In this document: positions 7,105 to 14,104 of the stretch, piece by piece
How the letters are laid out: each line of letters opens with the position of its first letter
How positions within the stretch are numbered: position 1 is the first letter of the stretch
NCBI GenBank assembly: GCA_031256175.1
Contig: JAIRRC010000025.1
Coordinates: 1 to 33,504 of the forward strand
Reading direction: 5' to 3'
Source: Rickettsiales bacterium
Lineage (GTDB): Bacteria > Pseudomonadota > Alphaproteobacteria > Rs-D84
Length of the DNA stretch: 33,504 bases
Translations under genes and position numbers: made by a program
The notes under the pieces: generated by a model
Told to the model about the DNA's origin: nothing
The model's input: only the letters and a program-made list of their open reading frames with translations
The model's database searches: none

Positions 7105-7883
7105 CTGCCCCTTTGCCCGTTCATAAAATCGTTCCATGACATAGGTTTTTTCCCCGCGGGTTGAACGAGTTCTATAACAAGTTTTCCATCCGCAAGGATG
7201 GTTTTAAGGATTCGCACATCGATTCCGTTGATTTTCGTTCTGCCGCCTATGGCGCGGACTTGGTCGTGGATTTCTTGCGGCTTTTTCTTCCAGTCTATTA
7301 TAATAGACTCGCCGATTTCTTTCTTCGCATAAGTGGCTTCGCCTGTTTGAGGTATCGCGGCGGTCGGATTCGATAAAAATTCCATAAGCATGTCGCTTGC
7401 GATAGCGCTTGCCTTTATTCTGATTTCTTCCGTCGTTTCGTTTTCGCCGATTTCGAATTTTTCGCATGCGAACAGAGCGCCGGTGTCCAGGCCCAAGGCC
7501 ATTTTTTGAAGGCACACGCCGCTTTCCTTATCGCCGTTCATGATGGCGGCCGCGACCGGGTGCGCGCCCCTGTATTTCGGAAGCAGACTATAATGCACAT
7601 TCACGCACGGCGCGACGTCCAAGACGTTTTGTTTAAGTATCACGCCGTATGCGACGACGACCATATAATCCGGCTTCGGCAATTCGTGGATTTTTTCGAT
7701 GTCGGCATATACCGGAAGGTTCTTCAATTCCGCCCATAAATGCACAGGCGTTTTAGTCATGATGTTTTTGCGGCCCTGCGGTTTGGGTTCGCGCGTGAAG
7801 ACCGCGACGATTTCATGCGCGGCGGCAATCCTATCAAAAATAGGAACCACGAAGTCCGGCGTGCCCATCAGGACGACTTTCAT
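7089..7883 (-). CDS. fmt: Methionyl-tRNA formyltransferase, shortened C-terminal domain
   Basis: Fmt transfers a formyl group from 10-formyl-tetrahydrofolate to initiator Met-tRNA. The catalytic residues Asn95, His97 (NVHYSLLPKYRGAHP) and Asp133 (GLDTGAL) are all in place after the N-terminal GTPDF motif. At 264 residues it is about 50 shorter than the E. coli enzyme. The missing part is in the C-terminal tRNA-binding domain, where the strand-rich middle section is reduced, while IIDWKKKPQEIHDQVRAI and QPAGKKPMSWNDFMNG survive. It overlaps def by 4 bp (ATGA) upstream and truA by 16 bp downstream. Confidence 0.95.
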   Translation of the reverse strand: MKVVLMGTPDFVVPIFDRIAAAHEIVAVFTREPKPQGRKNIMTKTPVHLWAELKNLPVYADIEKIHELPKPDYMVVVAYGVILKQNVLDVAPCVNVHYSLLPKYRGAHPVAAAIMNGDKESGVCLQKMALGLDTGALFACEKFEIGENETTEEIRIKASAIASDMLMEFLSNPTAAIPQTGEATYAKKEIGESIIIDWKKKPQEIHDQVRAIGGRTKINGIDVRILKTILADGKLVIELVQPAGKKPMSWNDFMNGQRGRCEFS

Positions 7884-8389
7884 TGCTGGGCCTTTTTTAC
7901 CTTCGACATTATCATGGTGCGGCGAAGCGCGCTTACATGGTCGATGAAGAGAACGCCCTCCAGATGGTCGAATTCGTGCTGGATTATCCGCGCCGCTATG
8001 CCGTCGAAGACCGCGTCGCGTTCGTTTCCGTCTTCGTCCTGCCAGTTCAAACGTATTGTCGAGGGCCGCACAACGTTCGCATAGACCGGGCCGTCCGGGC
8101 CAAGCACCGACAGGCAGCCTTCCTCCATCGTTATCTCGTCGTCGGAAAATCCGGTAAGTTTCGGATTGATTATTTTAAGGACTTCGCCGCCAGCCGCAAT
8201 GCGCACCACGAACATACGGAGCCCGAGGCCAAGCTGCGGCGCGGCGAGTCCCGCGCCTTCGGACGCGAACATCGCCGCGACCATTTCGTCCAAGGTCGCG
8301 CGTATTTCATGGCTTATGATTTCGACCGGTATCGCCTTTTCGCGAAGCCGCGGGTCGCCGACCTGCAAAACTTTCGTTTTATTCTTCAT
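7880..8389 (-). CDS. def: Peptide deformylase
   Basis: It removes the N-terminal formyl group from new proteins, completing the cycle begun by the adjacent fmt. All three metal-site motifs are present in the 169-residue product: GAGLAAPQ (45-52), EGCLS with Cys92, and HEFDH with His138, Glu139 and His142. The stretch after EGCLS (VLGPDGPVYANVVRP) is a few residues longer than the common form, which may mark a type III-like or divergent loop; I am not sure of this. It overlaps rmuC by 11 bp and fmt by 4 bp, so translation of the three is probably coupled. Confidence 0.96.
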   Translation of the reverse strand: MKNKTKVLQVGDPRLREKAIPVEIISHEIRATLDEMVAAMFASEGAGLAAPQLGLGLRMFVVRIAAGGEVLKIINPKLTGFSDDEITMEEGCLSVLGPDGPVYANVVRPSTIRLNWQDEDGNERDAVFDGIAARIIQHEFDHLEGVLFIDHVSALRRTMIMSKVKKAQQ

Positions 8390-9491
8390 GTTCTATCGCG
8401 GGCTTCTTGTTCGATTGTATTCCGCTTTTGTCCTTAATCTTCGCAATCCAGCCGGCCATGTTCCCGTTGCCCTTCGATATTCTATCAAGCGCGGTGCCAT
8501 ACGATTCGTTGGCTTTTTTAAGCCTTTCACCGACGTCCGCGAAACTTTCCGTGAAGCCGACGTATTTCTCGTAAAGCTTGTTCACCATATCGACGACGCT
8601 TTCGATGTTCTTGTCGCGCTTGTCGATTTTAAGCATGGTGTCTATCGTCCGCATCATCGGGAACAACAGGGACGGCGTCGCAAGCGCGACATTGTTCTTG
8701 AAGGAATATTGGTAAAGTTCGGGCTCTTCTTCAAGCGCGGCGAGATAGGAATGTTCCAGCGGCATGAACATGAAGACATAATCCAGCTGCGAATCTTTCA
8801 GCTTGTTCTGATATTCCTTGCCGCCCAGGGTGTCGATATGCTTTTTCGTCGCGGCGACGAATTCCTTGATATATTTTTTCCTTTCGGCCGGGTCTTCCGT
8901 ATTCGCGAATTTCATATAGCTTTCCAATGACAATTTGGAATCGATAATCACGCGGCGGTTGTTCGGAAGGTTCAGGACGTAATCCGGGCGCACCGCGCGG
9001 CCGTCTTCGCCGCGCGCGAATTCTTCCTTTGAATATTCGCGACCCTCTACAAAGCCCAGTATTTCGAAAATTCGTTCCAGCTGGAATTCGCCCCAGTTGC
9101 CCTGCTGCTTCTTGTGTTTAAGCGCGTTCGCGAGGTCGGCGGCCTCCTTTTGAAGGGCGCCGCTTTGGGCAATCATATTCTTCATCTGCTCCGCGAAACT
9201 GACTTTGTTTTCCGTGAAGTTCTTAATAACGTCCTTTATTTGATTGTTAAGCGGGTCGAGCATAACGCCAAGTTTTTCCTGCTGCGTTTCCGCCACGGAT
9301 TTTTTCTGATGCTCCAACAGCTCGGCCGAAATCAATTTGAACTGGTCGGCCATCTTGGAATTCACCGCGCGGTTTTCGGCTTCAAGCGCCGCGGCCTTCT
9401 GCAACAAGATTTCGTATCTGTGCTGCGAATACATCCGGCCGATTAAGACGCCGACGACCAATGCGACAAAAGCTACCGCCATCAATTCCAT
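8379..9491 (-). CDS. rmuC: DNA recombination protein RmuC
   Basis: The RmuC family limits DNA inversions between repeats and has a nuclease-like core. The N-terminus is a single membrane anchor (MELMAVAFVALVVGVLIG). A long charged coiled coil (about residues 30-130) follows, then the RmuC domain with GNWGEFQLERIFE, RPDYVLNLP, VIIDSKLSLE and FMFMPLEHSY. The ATG at 9491 shares one base with the thrS stop (TGATG); a GTG at 9494 is the alternative. The 3' end runs 11 bp into def. The rmuC-def-fmt-truA neighbourhood is, as I recall, typical of alphaproteobacteria. Confidence 0.93.
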   Translation of the reverse strand: MELMAVAFVALVVGVLIGRMYSQHRYEILLQKAAALEAENRAVNSKMADQFKLISAELLEHQKKSVAETQQEKLGVMLDPLNNQIKDVIKNFTENKVSFAEQMKNMIAQSGALQKEAADLANALKHKKQQGNWGEFQLERIFEILGFVEGREYSKEEFARGEDGRAVRPDYVLNLPNNRRVIIDSKLSLESYMKFANTEDPAERKKYIKEFVAATKKHIDTLGGKEYQNKLKDSQLDYVFMFMPLEHSYLAALEEEPELYQYSFKNNVALATPSLLFPMMRTIDTMLKIDKRDKNIESVVDMVNKLYEKYVGFTESFADVGERLKKANESYGTALDRISKGNGNMAGWIAKIKDKSGIQSNKKPAIEHEE

Positions 9492-11242
9492 CACAGCTCC
9501 AACGATTTGGTTTTGATTTTTTCCGAAAGCTTTTCGACAAACTCTTCCAATTTGATTCCGTTAATCTGCCTGTTGTCGCGGGTGCGGATGGAAATAGTCC
9601 CGTCCGCCGCTTCCTTTTCGCCGACGATTATCATATATGGAATCTGCATCAATTGCGCGCCGCGGATTTTCTTCTGCATGCTTTCGGAAGTCAAATCCGT
9701 TTTCACGCGAAGGCCGCGGGTCGCGGTTCTGATTTCGACGGCCTGTAATTTCTTCGCCACGCCGGCGGCGTATTCGTCGAACTGGTCGGAAATCGGAATG
9801 ACAACCGCGTGGGTCGGCGCAAGCCATACCGGAAGCTTGCCGCCCAAATGCTCTATCAATATGCCAAGGAATCTTCCAAGCGAGCCGTATATTACGCGAT
9901 GGATTATAATAGGCGTTTTCTTCTGCCCGTCCCTGTCCGTATATACCGCGCCGAACCGGCCCGCAAGTTGGAAGTCCAGCTGTATGGTTCCAAGCTGCCA
10001 TTCGCGGCCTATGCTGTCGGTCATTTGTATATCGAGTTTGGGACCATAGAACGCGCCGTCCTTTTCTTTAAGCCCGAAATTGCCCGCGCCGAAGCGCGAG
10101 GTCAAGATGTCTTTCAAGATGGCTTCCGCCTTGTTCCAGGTTTCGACGTCGCCCATGAAATCGTCGGGCCGGGTCGAGAGGCTGATTTTATACTTCATTC
10201 CGAACAAGTCGTAGTATTCCTTAATCATGTCCAGGATATTGTTGTATTCGCATTCCAGCTGGTCTTCCGTGCAGAAGATATGCGCGTCGTCCTGGTTGAA
10301 TTCGAACGTGCGGAGCAAGCCGTTGATAGAGCCCGAGCTTTCATGGCGGTAAAGCATATCGGCGTCGGACAGACGATACGGCAAGTCCGTATAGCTTTTG
10401 GGCGAATGCTGATAGGCCACAATCGCGTTCGGGCACGACATCGGAGCAAGCGCGAAGACATTGTTGTCGTCTTCTTCGAATACGAACATATCGTCGCGGT
10501 AATGCGCCCAGTGTCCGCTGGTTTCGTAAAGCTCCCTCTTGTTCATCAGGGGCGAGCGGAATTCGACATAGCCGTGCGACTCGTGATAAACGGCCCAGAA
10601 ATTGTAAAGTTCCTTATACACAACCAATCCGTCCGGCAGCCAGTAAGGCACGCCAGGCGAGCGGTTGTCGAAGAAGAACAAATCCTGCGCGGGGCCGATT
10701 TTCCTATGGTCGCGGGCGGCGGCTTCCTCCATCATTTTCAAATGCGCGTCCAGTTCTTCTTTCGCGGCGAAGGCGTCGACATAAATTCTTTGCAGCATTT
10801 TGTTTTTGGAGTCGCCTTTCCAATATGCGCCCGCGAGCTTCGATATTTTGAACGCGTCTTTTGGAAGTTCCTTGGACGACGCGACGTGCGGGCCGCGGCA
10901 AAGGTCGGTGAAGTCGCGGAACTTATATACGCCGGCTTCGTCGCCCGGGATGTCCCGAAGCCATTCCAATTTATAGGGCTGGCCTTCGAAGAGTTCGGCG
11001 GCTTCCTTTTTCGAGATGGTTTTTTGTTCGAAGCGGCCGTCGGATTTTATCAGGTCCTTCATTTCCTTTTCGATTTTAGCGAAATCTTCCGGGACGAAAC
11101 GATGTTCGGTATCGAAGTCGTAATAAAACCCGTTCTCTATCGCAGGTCCCCCAGCGAATTTCACGCCGGGAAATAATTTTTGCACAGCCGCGGCCATGAC
11201 GTGGGCCAAGCTATGGCGGATTATTTCGATTTCATAAGACAT
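9491..11242 (-). CDS. thrS: Threonyl-tRNA synthetase lacking the N-terminal TGS domain
   Basis: ThrRS charges tRNA-Thr and edits mischarged Ser-tRNA-Thr. The 583-residue product starts almost directly at the editing domain, with the HxxxH pair His10/His14 (RHSLAHVM) and the later DLCRGPH. The roughly 60-residue TGS/N1 domain of the usual bacterial enzyme is absent. The class II catalytic core is complete: APMSCPN (zinc Cys), RTFEFNQDDAHIF (motif 2 and zinc His) and IIHRVIYGSLGRFLGIL (motif 3). The anticodon-binding domain closes the protein. I chose ATG 11242, preceded by AAGGAAGGG; a TTG at 11260 would add only six residues and still no TGS. It heads the operon thrS-rmuC-def-fmt-truA. Confidence 0.95.
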   Translation of the reverse strand: MSYEIEIIRHSLAHVMAAAVQKLFPGVKFAGGPAIENGFYYDFDTEHRFVPEDFAKIEKEMKDLIKSDGRFEQKTISKKEAAELFEGQPYKLEWLRDIPGDEAGVYKFRDFTDLCRGPHVASSKELPKDAFKISKLAGAYWKGDSKNKMLQRIYVDAFAAKEELDAHLKMMEEAAARDHRKIGPAQDLFFFDNRSPGVPYWLPDGLVVYKELYNFWAVYHESHGYVEFRSPLMNKRELYETSGHWAHYRDDMFVFEEDDNNVFALAPMSCPNAIVAYQHSPKSYTDLPYRLSDADMLYRHESSGSINGLLRTFEFNQDDAHIFCTEDQLECEYNNILDMIKEYYDLFGMKYKISLSTRPDDFMGDVETWNKAEAILKDILTSRFGAGNFGLKEKDGAFYGPKLDIQMTDSIGREWQLGTIQLDFQLAGRFGAVYTDRDGQKKTPIIIHRVIYGSLGRFLGILIEHLGGKLPVWLAPTHAVVIPISDQFDEYAAGVAKKLQAVEIRTATRGLRVKTDLTSESMQKKIRGAQLMQIPYMIIVGEKEAADGTISIRTRDNRQINGIKLEEFVEKLSEKIKTKSLEL

Positions 11243-11264
11243 TTTTCCCTTCCTTTTCAATGAT

Positions 11265-11293
11265 GAGATGCCCGGTCGAAGCCGGGCATGACA
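11265..11293 (+). repeat. Palindromic intergenic repeat, copy 8
   Basis: The 8-bp stem ATGCCCGG/CCGGGCAT (11268-11275 with 11282-11289) ends in ATGACA. It is the only repeat of the family seen in the - strand half of the window and fills the gap between the rplQ stop and the thrS start, both on the - strand. It could serve as a transcript-end hairpin for rplQ, but no T-tract is present. Confidence 0.75.
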
Positions 11294-11319
11294 TTTATTT
11301 CAAAATCCATCCCGGACGA

Positions 11320-11850
11320 TTAGCTTCCCGAAGCGCGGCGACGTATAGTCGGCGTTTTGGACGCGCCGCTTGCGGTCGCCTTCATGCCCTGGTCCTTGGC
11401 GACCTTGTTCACGCCCTTCGCGGCGGCGGCGCCGGATTCGTGGGATTCTTTCTTGTCGGCGGCCTTGGTCTGGCCCGCGGATTTCGCGGCCGGGTCGCGG
11501 TCGACCAATTCGATTATAGCCATCGGCGCGGCGTCGCCGTAGCGGAAGCCCGCCTTCAAGACGCGCGTGTATCCGCCCGGGCGCTTGGCATAGCGCGGCG
11601 CAAGGACTTCGAATACTTTCTTAACAAGCGTTTCGTCGCGCAGGAACGCGTTCAAATTGCGGCGGTTCGCAAGGTTGTCCACCTTGGCCTTGGTTATAAG
11701 CTTTTCAACGATAGAGCGAAGGTCTTTGGCTTTCGGCAATGTCGTCTTTATTTGCTCGCGCGTAATCAGCGCTTTCGATAGCGCGAGGAAAAGCCCCTTG
11801 CGCGCGTTGTAGTCGCGGTTGAATTTGCGGCCGGCCATCTGGTGTCTCAT
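11320..11850 (-). CDS. rplQ: 50S ribosomal protein L17 with long C-terminal extension
   Basis: L17 sits near the exit tunnel of the large subunit. The conserved core ([13 protein letters not shown], then [18 protein letters not shown] and [25 protein letters not shown]) occupies about the first 116 residues. A further 60 residues rich in Ala, Lys, Ser and Gly make the protein 176 long. Its position is unusual: rplQ normally follows rpoA directly, but here rpoA lies 2.8 kb away behind a terminator and four other genes. It has its own strong promoter at 11938-11966 and a structured leader. Confidence 0.96.
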   Translation of the reverse strand: MRHQMAGRKFNRDYNARKGLFLALSKALITREQIKTTLPKAKDLRSIVEKLITKAKVDNLANRRNLNAFLRDETLVKKVFEVLAPRYAKRPGGYTRVLKAGFRYGDAAPMAIIELVDRDPAAKSAGQTKAADKKESHESGAAAAKGVNKVAKDQGMKATASGASKTPTIRRRASGS

Positions 11851-11874
11851 GTTCGCTCCTTTGCGTTTATGCCC

Positions 11875-11940
11875 CGTGGGGATTAGACATCGCCAAAGCC
11901 CGATAGTTCGGCACTTTGGACATTTAGGTTCGTGGGGATT
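11875..11940 (-). promoter_or_regulatory. rplQ: Structured rplQ leader: hairpin between two direct repeats
   Basis: A two-tier hairpin lies at 11893-11919 (CCAAAG/CTTTGG outside, CCGA/TCGG inside, TAGT loop). It is flanked by two copies of CGTGGGGATT, at 11875-11884 and 11931-11940. The second copy overlaps the -10 box. From the promoter, the transcript would begin near 11931, so the hairpin and the inner repeat copy are in the 5' leader. The role is unknown; autoregulation is one option. Confidence 0.5.
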
Positions 11941-11966
11941 TTAACTTAGGTCCGGCGAAAAGTCAA
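11938..11966 (-). promoter_or_regulatory. rplQ: Sigma70-type promoter for rplQ
   Basis: Read on the - strand: TTGACT (11961-11966), a 17-bp spacer, TAAAAT (11938-11943). The -35 and the bases after it (TTGACTTTTCG) closely match the rpsL (TTGACTTTCGG) and rpsM (TTGACTTTCCA) promoters of this window. It explains how rplQ is expressed after separation from the rpoA operon. Confidence 0.75.
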
Positions 11967-11972
11967 GGTTTA

Positions 11973-12731
11973 TCAGCGGCAATGCTGCATGATTTCTTTC
12001 AGTTTTTCCGCATTCGCGGCGTCTATAACAAGGTCGCCTTTGTCGCCGTATTTCTTTATGCGCAGCACTTCGGACCAAACCATCTTGCGCGCGAAGAAAT
12101 TTTCCGACCAGCCGTCCCGGGACGCGTGCAGGTTCAGAAACGGAAACTTCATATCGTTCATGAAGGGGCCGTTGTAATGCGCTTCGTATGAAATCGTTTC
12201 GATTCCCACTTCGGCCGGAAGGACCGCCCGCGCCGTAAGTTTCGAACGCAGGGCATATGTGGCGTCGGACAGAACAACGATTCCGTCCGGGTTTTTCATG
12301 GATTCAAAATTCCGCGAATTCACCCAGTTTTCACGCGTGTTCAGGCTTTCGGTTTCAGTGCCGATATGCGCCGGAAGAATAAAATTTTCATCTAGCGCCT
12401 CTAATATTATATGCGATTCGGGTTTTCCCAAAATGTCCTTCCATTCGATGAAGTTCCTGCGCGACATCAGCTTCATAAGAATCGTTTCCGGCGACAGCTT
12501 CTTATAGACCGGGTTTATTCCGCCCGAAATCACGATTTTCGATTCAGGAACATTCTTCAATTCCGAAAACTTTCTTATCATGGCGTTAAGGTTGGCGATT
12601 GAACAAATGAACAGGGTTTTTCCCGACAAATCATAACTGGCGTCGGGCTGGAAGATGAAGTCCGTGGTCAGCTGTATCAGCTTGTCGCCGAATTTAGGAG
12701 TTTTAGGAAGTTTCGATATTTCGCGCCGCAT
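11973..12731 (-). CDS. DUF218 (YdcF/SanA/ElyC-like) protein
   Basis: The 252-residue product keeps the outline of the DUF218 family, whose characterised members act in envelope maintenance: KIVISGG, a Glu-containing helix (PETILMKLM), HIILEALDENF, and a TESLNTRENWVNS stretch that matches the E-x-x-S-x-N-T-x-E-N motif. The middle is longer than in small DUF218 proteins. There is no clear signal peptide or membrane anchor. Its ATG shares one base with the stop of the outer-membrane protein gene upstream (TGATG), so the two are translationally coupled. The family assignment is by motif only; the substrate is unknown. Confidence 0.55.
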   Translation of the reverse strand: MRREISKLPKTPKFGDKLIQLTTDFIFQPDASYDLSGKTLFICSIANLNAMIRKFSELKNVPESKIVISGGINPVYKKLSPETILMKLMSRRNFIEWKDILGKPESHIILEALDENFILPAHIGTETESLNTRENWVNSRNFESMKNPDGIVVLSDATYALRSKLTARAVLPAEVGIETISYEAHYNGPFMNDMKFPFLNLHASRDGWSENFFARKMVWSEVLRIKKYGDKGDLVIDAANAEKLKEIMQHCR

Positions 12732-13465
12732 CAGAACTGCACCCCGAATCTGGCGCCGACCGACATAGCGCCGTCGCTTAAATCCCTGTCCGCGCCGCCG
12801 TATGACATGACGCTTTTGAAGTTGCGCGAAACAAACGGCATGACCGCCGCCGATTTCGAAATCGCATAGACCGCGCCCAATGTCATGTCGCGGCTATACG
12901 TATATTGTGTGAAATAAAGATTATCGTAATTATCCATTATCACGTTGTAGTTGAACTCGGCGAAGACGCCCCATTTCGCGTCAAGCTGGTAAAGCACCCG
13001 GCCTTGCAGAAGAATATCGACCGCGAACCAGTTTTCAATAACTTGGATGTTCCTGTATCGGACGAAGGCGGACGCGCTCCACGACAAATGGCTGTCGGCC
13101 ACGCCATAGACCTGCGCGCCGCCTGTCGCCGCGATGTCCGCTACATTAAGCTCATACTTGCCGATAAGGTCCAGGCTGAACTCCCTGTTCGGAATCAAGG
13201 TATAATCGATTCCTATCGCGGGGTTGGTTTGGCTTGCCTGTTCCAAGAAAAAACTCAGCCTGTCGTCCACGCCGTATGCGACGCCGTTCATCGGCAGAAC
13301 GAAGCTGCCGTCCTTCAAGCCGCCCAAATCGGGCTTTATGAACGCGGGCGAAAAATACGCGACGAAGTCGCCCTTGGACGGGCTGAACGCCGGGTCCAGC
13401 GGAGTCATCGCGAAAGACTGCGACACAATCAGCGGCGCGAAAAGCGACAGGATTATTTTTTTCAT
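12731..13465 (-). CDS. Outer-membrane beta-barrel protein
   Basis: A signal peptide (MKKIILSLFAPLIVSQSFA) is followed by about 225 residues of alternating hydrophobic and polar strands rich in Tyr, Phe and Gly. The chain ends in GARFGVQF, the terminal Phe expected for Bam-dependent insertion. I count room for about 8 to 12 strands. The mature start (TPLDPAFSPSKGDFVAYFSP) is not a lipobox. The sequence does not show whether it is a channel, adhesin or structural protein. It lies 2 bp after the upstream gene's stop (13468) and is coupled to the DUF218-like gene downstream, so the three form one unit from the divergent promoter. Confidence 0.65.
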   Translation of the reverse strand: MKKIILSLFAPLIVSQSFAMTPLDPAFSPSKGDFVAYFSPAFIKPDLGGLKDGSFVLPMNGVAYGVDDRLSFFLEQASQTNPAIGIDYTLIPNREFSLDLIGKYELNVADIAATGGAQVYGVADSHLSWSASAFVRYRNIQVIENWFAVDILLQGRVLYQLDAKWGVFAEFNYNVIMDNYDNLYFTQYTYSRDMTLGAVYAISKSAAVMPFVSRNFKSVMSYGGADRDLSDGAMSVGARFGVQF

Positions 13466-13467
13466 AT

Positions 13468-13980
13468 TTACCTTCCCAGGGCCCTCATATCTTTCAGGCC
13501 TTTGTAGAAATTATTGCGCGTTTCGAAGTCCGTTGCAAGGCAAAGCGCGGCCCAGGCCAGGCCGTATTTCGAAGCGGCCGCAAGGCTTGTCAATTCGCCC
13601 GCGAAAAGCCACGGCGCTATTATGCCGCCGGCCTTCAAGGTGAAGGCGCACGATTTCGACTTGGCGTATTCCGGCGTATGGTCGAACGGGAAAACGTCCT
13701 TGTTCCCGGCGTAAAGAGCCGGGTCGATGGTGCGGAAATAAATTTCTTCCAGTCTGCCCATCTTGTCCTTTTTGAATTCTTTCTTGGCTTCGTTCAGATA
13801 ATCCATGACTTCCAAATCCGTATATTGGACGTCGTAACCATTATACATCTGGGCGCCGTATTTGGCGAAGTCGTAACGGATGGTTTCGCCCTTTATAAGG
13901 CTTTTCTTCAAGTCATCGGCAAGGGTTTGCTGAATCATGTCGAAGCGGGTTATGGTTTTCGGGGTGCGAATTTTCGGCAT
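13468..13980 (-). CDS. Unknown 170-aa protein, first gene of the island operon
   Basis: The ATG at 13980 (MPKIRTPKTITRFD) is preceded by AAAGGA and lies just after a strong promoter. The longer frame to 14133 would run through that promoter. The product is charged up to about residue 110, then has a hydrophobic segment (GGIIAPWLFAGELTSLAAA, and AWAALCLA) that could be buried or membrane-associated. The block KSCAF, followed later by KYG and RNNFY, resembles KGCAF, KHG and RNKIL in the divergently transcribed protein at 14105-14626, so the two may be distant paralogues. I do not recognise a family. Confidence 0.6.
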   Translation of the reverse strand: MPKIRTPKTITRFDMIQQTLADDLKKSLIKGETIRYDFAKYGAQMYNGYDVQYTDLEVMDYLNEAKKEFKKDKMGRLEEIYFRTIDPALYAGNKDVFPFDHTPEYAKSKSCAFTLKAGGIIAPWLFAGELTSLAAASKYGLAWAALCLATDFETRNNFYKGLKDMRALGR

Positions 13981-14012
13981 TTTATGGTCCTTTGTTGGTT
14001 TTATATATCGGC

Positions 14013-14040
14013 ATGATACAATGTTTCGTGTTTTTGTCAA
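14013..14040 (-). promoter_or_regulatory. Promoter for the - strand island operon
   Basis: Read on the - strand: TTGACA (14035-14040, with C before it), a 16-bp spacer, TATCAT (14013-14018). It lies back to back with the + strand promoter; only 8 bp separate the two -35 boxes. Confidence 0.7.
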
Positions 14041-14048
14041 GATAATAG

Positions 14049-14076
14049 TTGACAGAATAAATATTCTATTTATAAT
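14049..14076 (+). promoter_or_regulatory. Consensus promoter for the 173-aa protein gene
   Basis: Perfect TTGACA (14049-14054), a 16-bp spacer, perfect TATAAT (14071-14076). It is the best sigma70 match in the window. Its -35 and that of the opposing promoter are reverse complements forming TGTCAA-N8-TTGACA. Confidence 0.8.
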
Positions 14077-14104
14077 ACAGGAAAACAAGCCAAAAGGACG
14101 CACT

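Noticed and set aside
9809-11176. A 455-codon + strand frame opposite thrS, and similar long frames opposite rpoA and rplC/rplD
   Set aside because: They mirror the codon structure of certain genes on the other strand and have no ribosome-binding site or recognisable protein features.
13937-14104. Longer reading frame upstream of ATG 14105 and its opposite from 14133
   Set aside because: Both would run through the divergent promoters; internal ATGs with AAAGGA boxes fit better.
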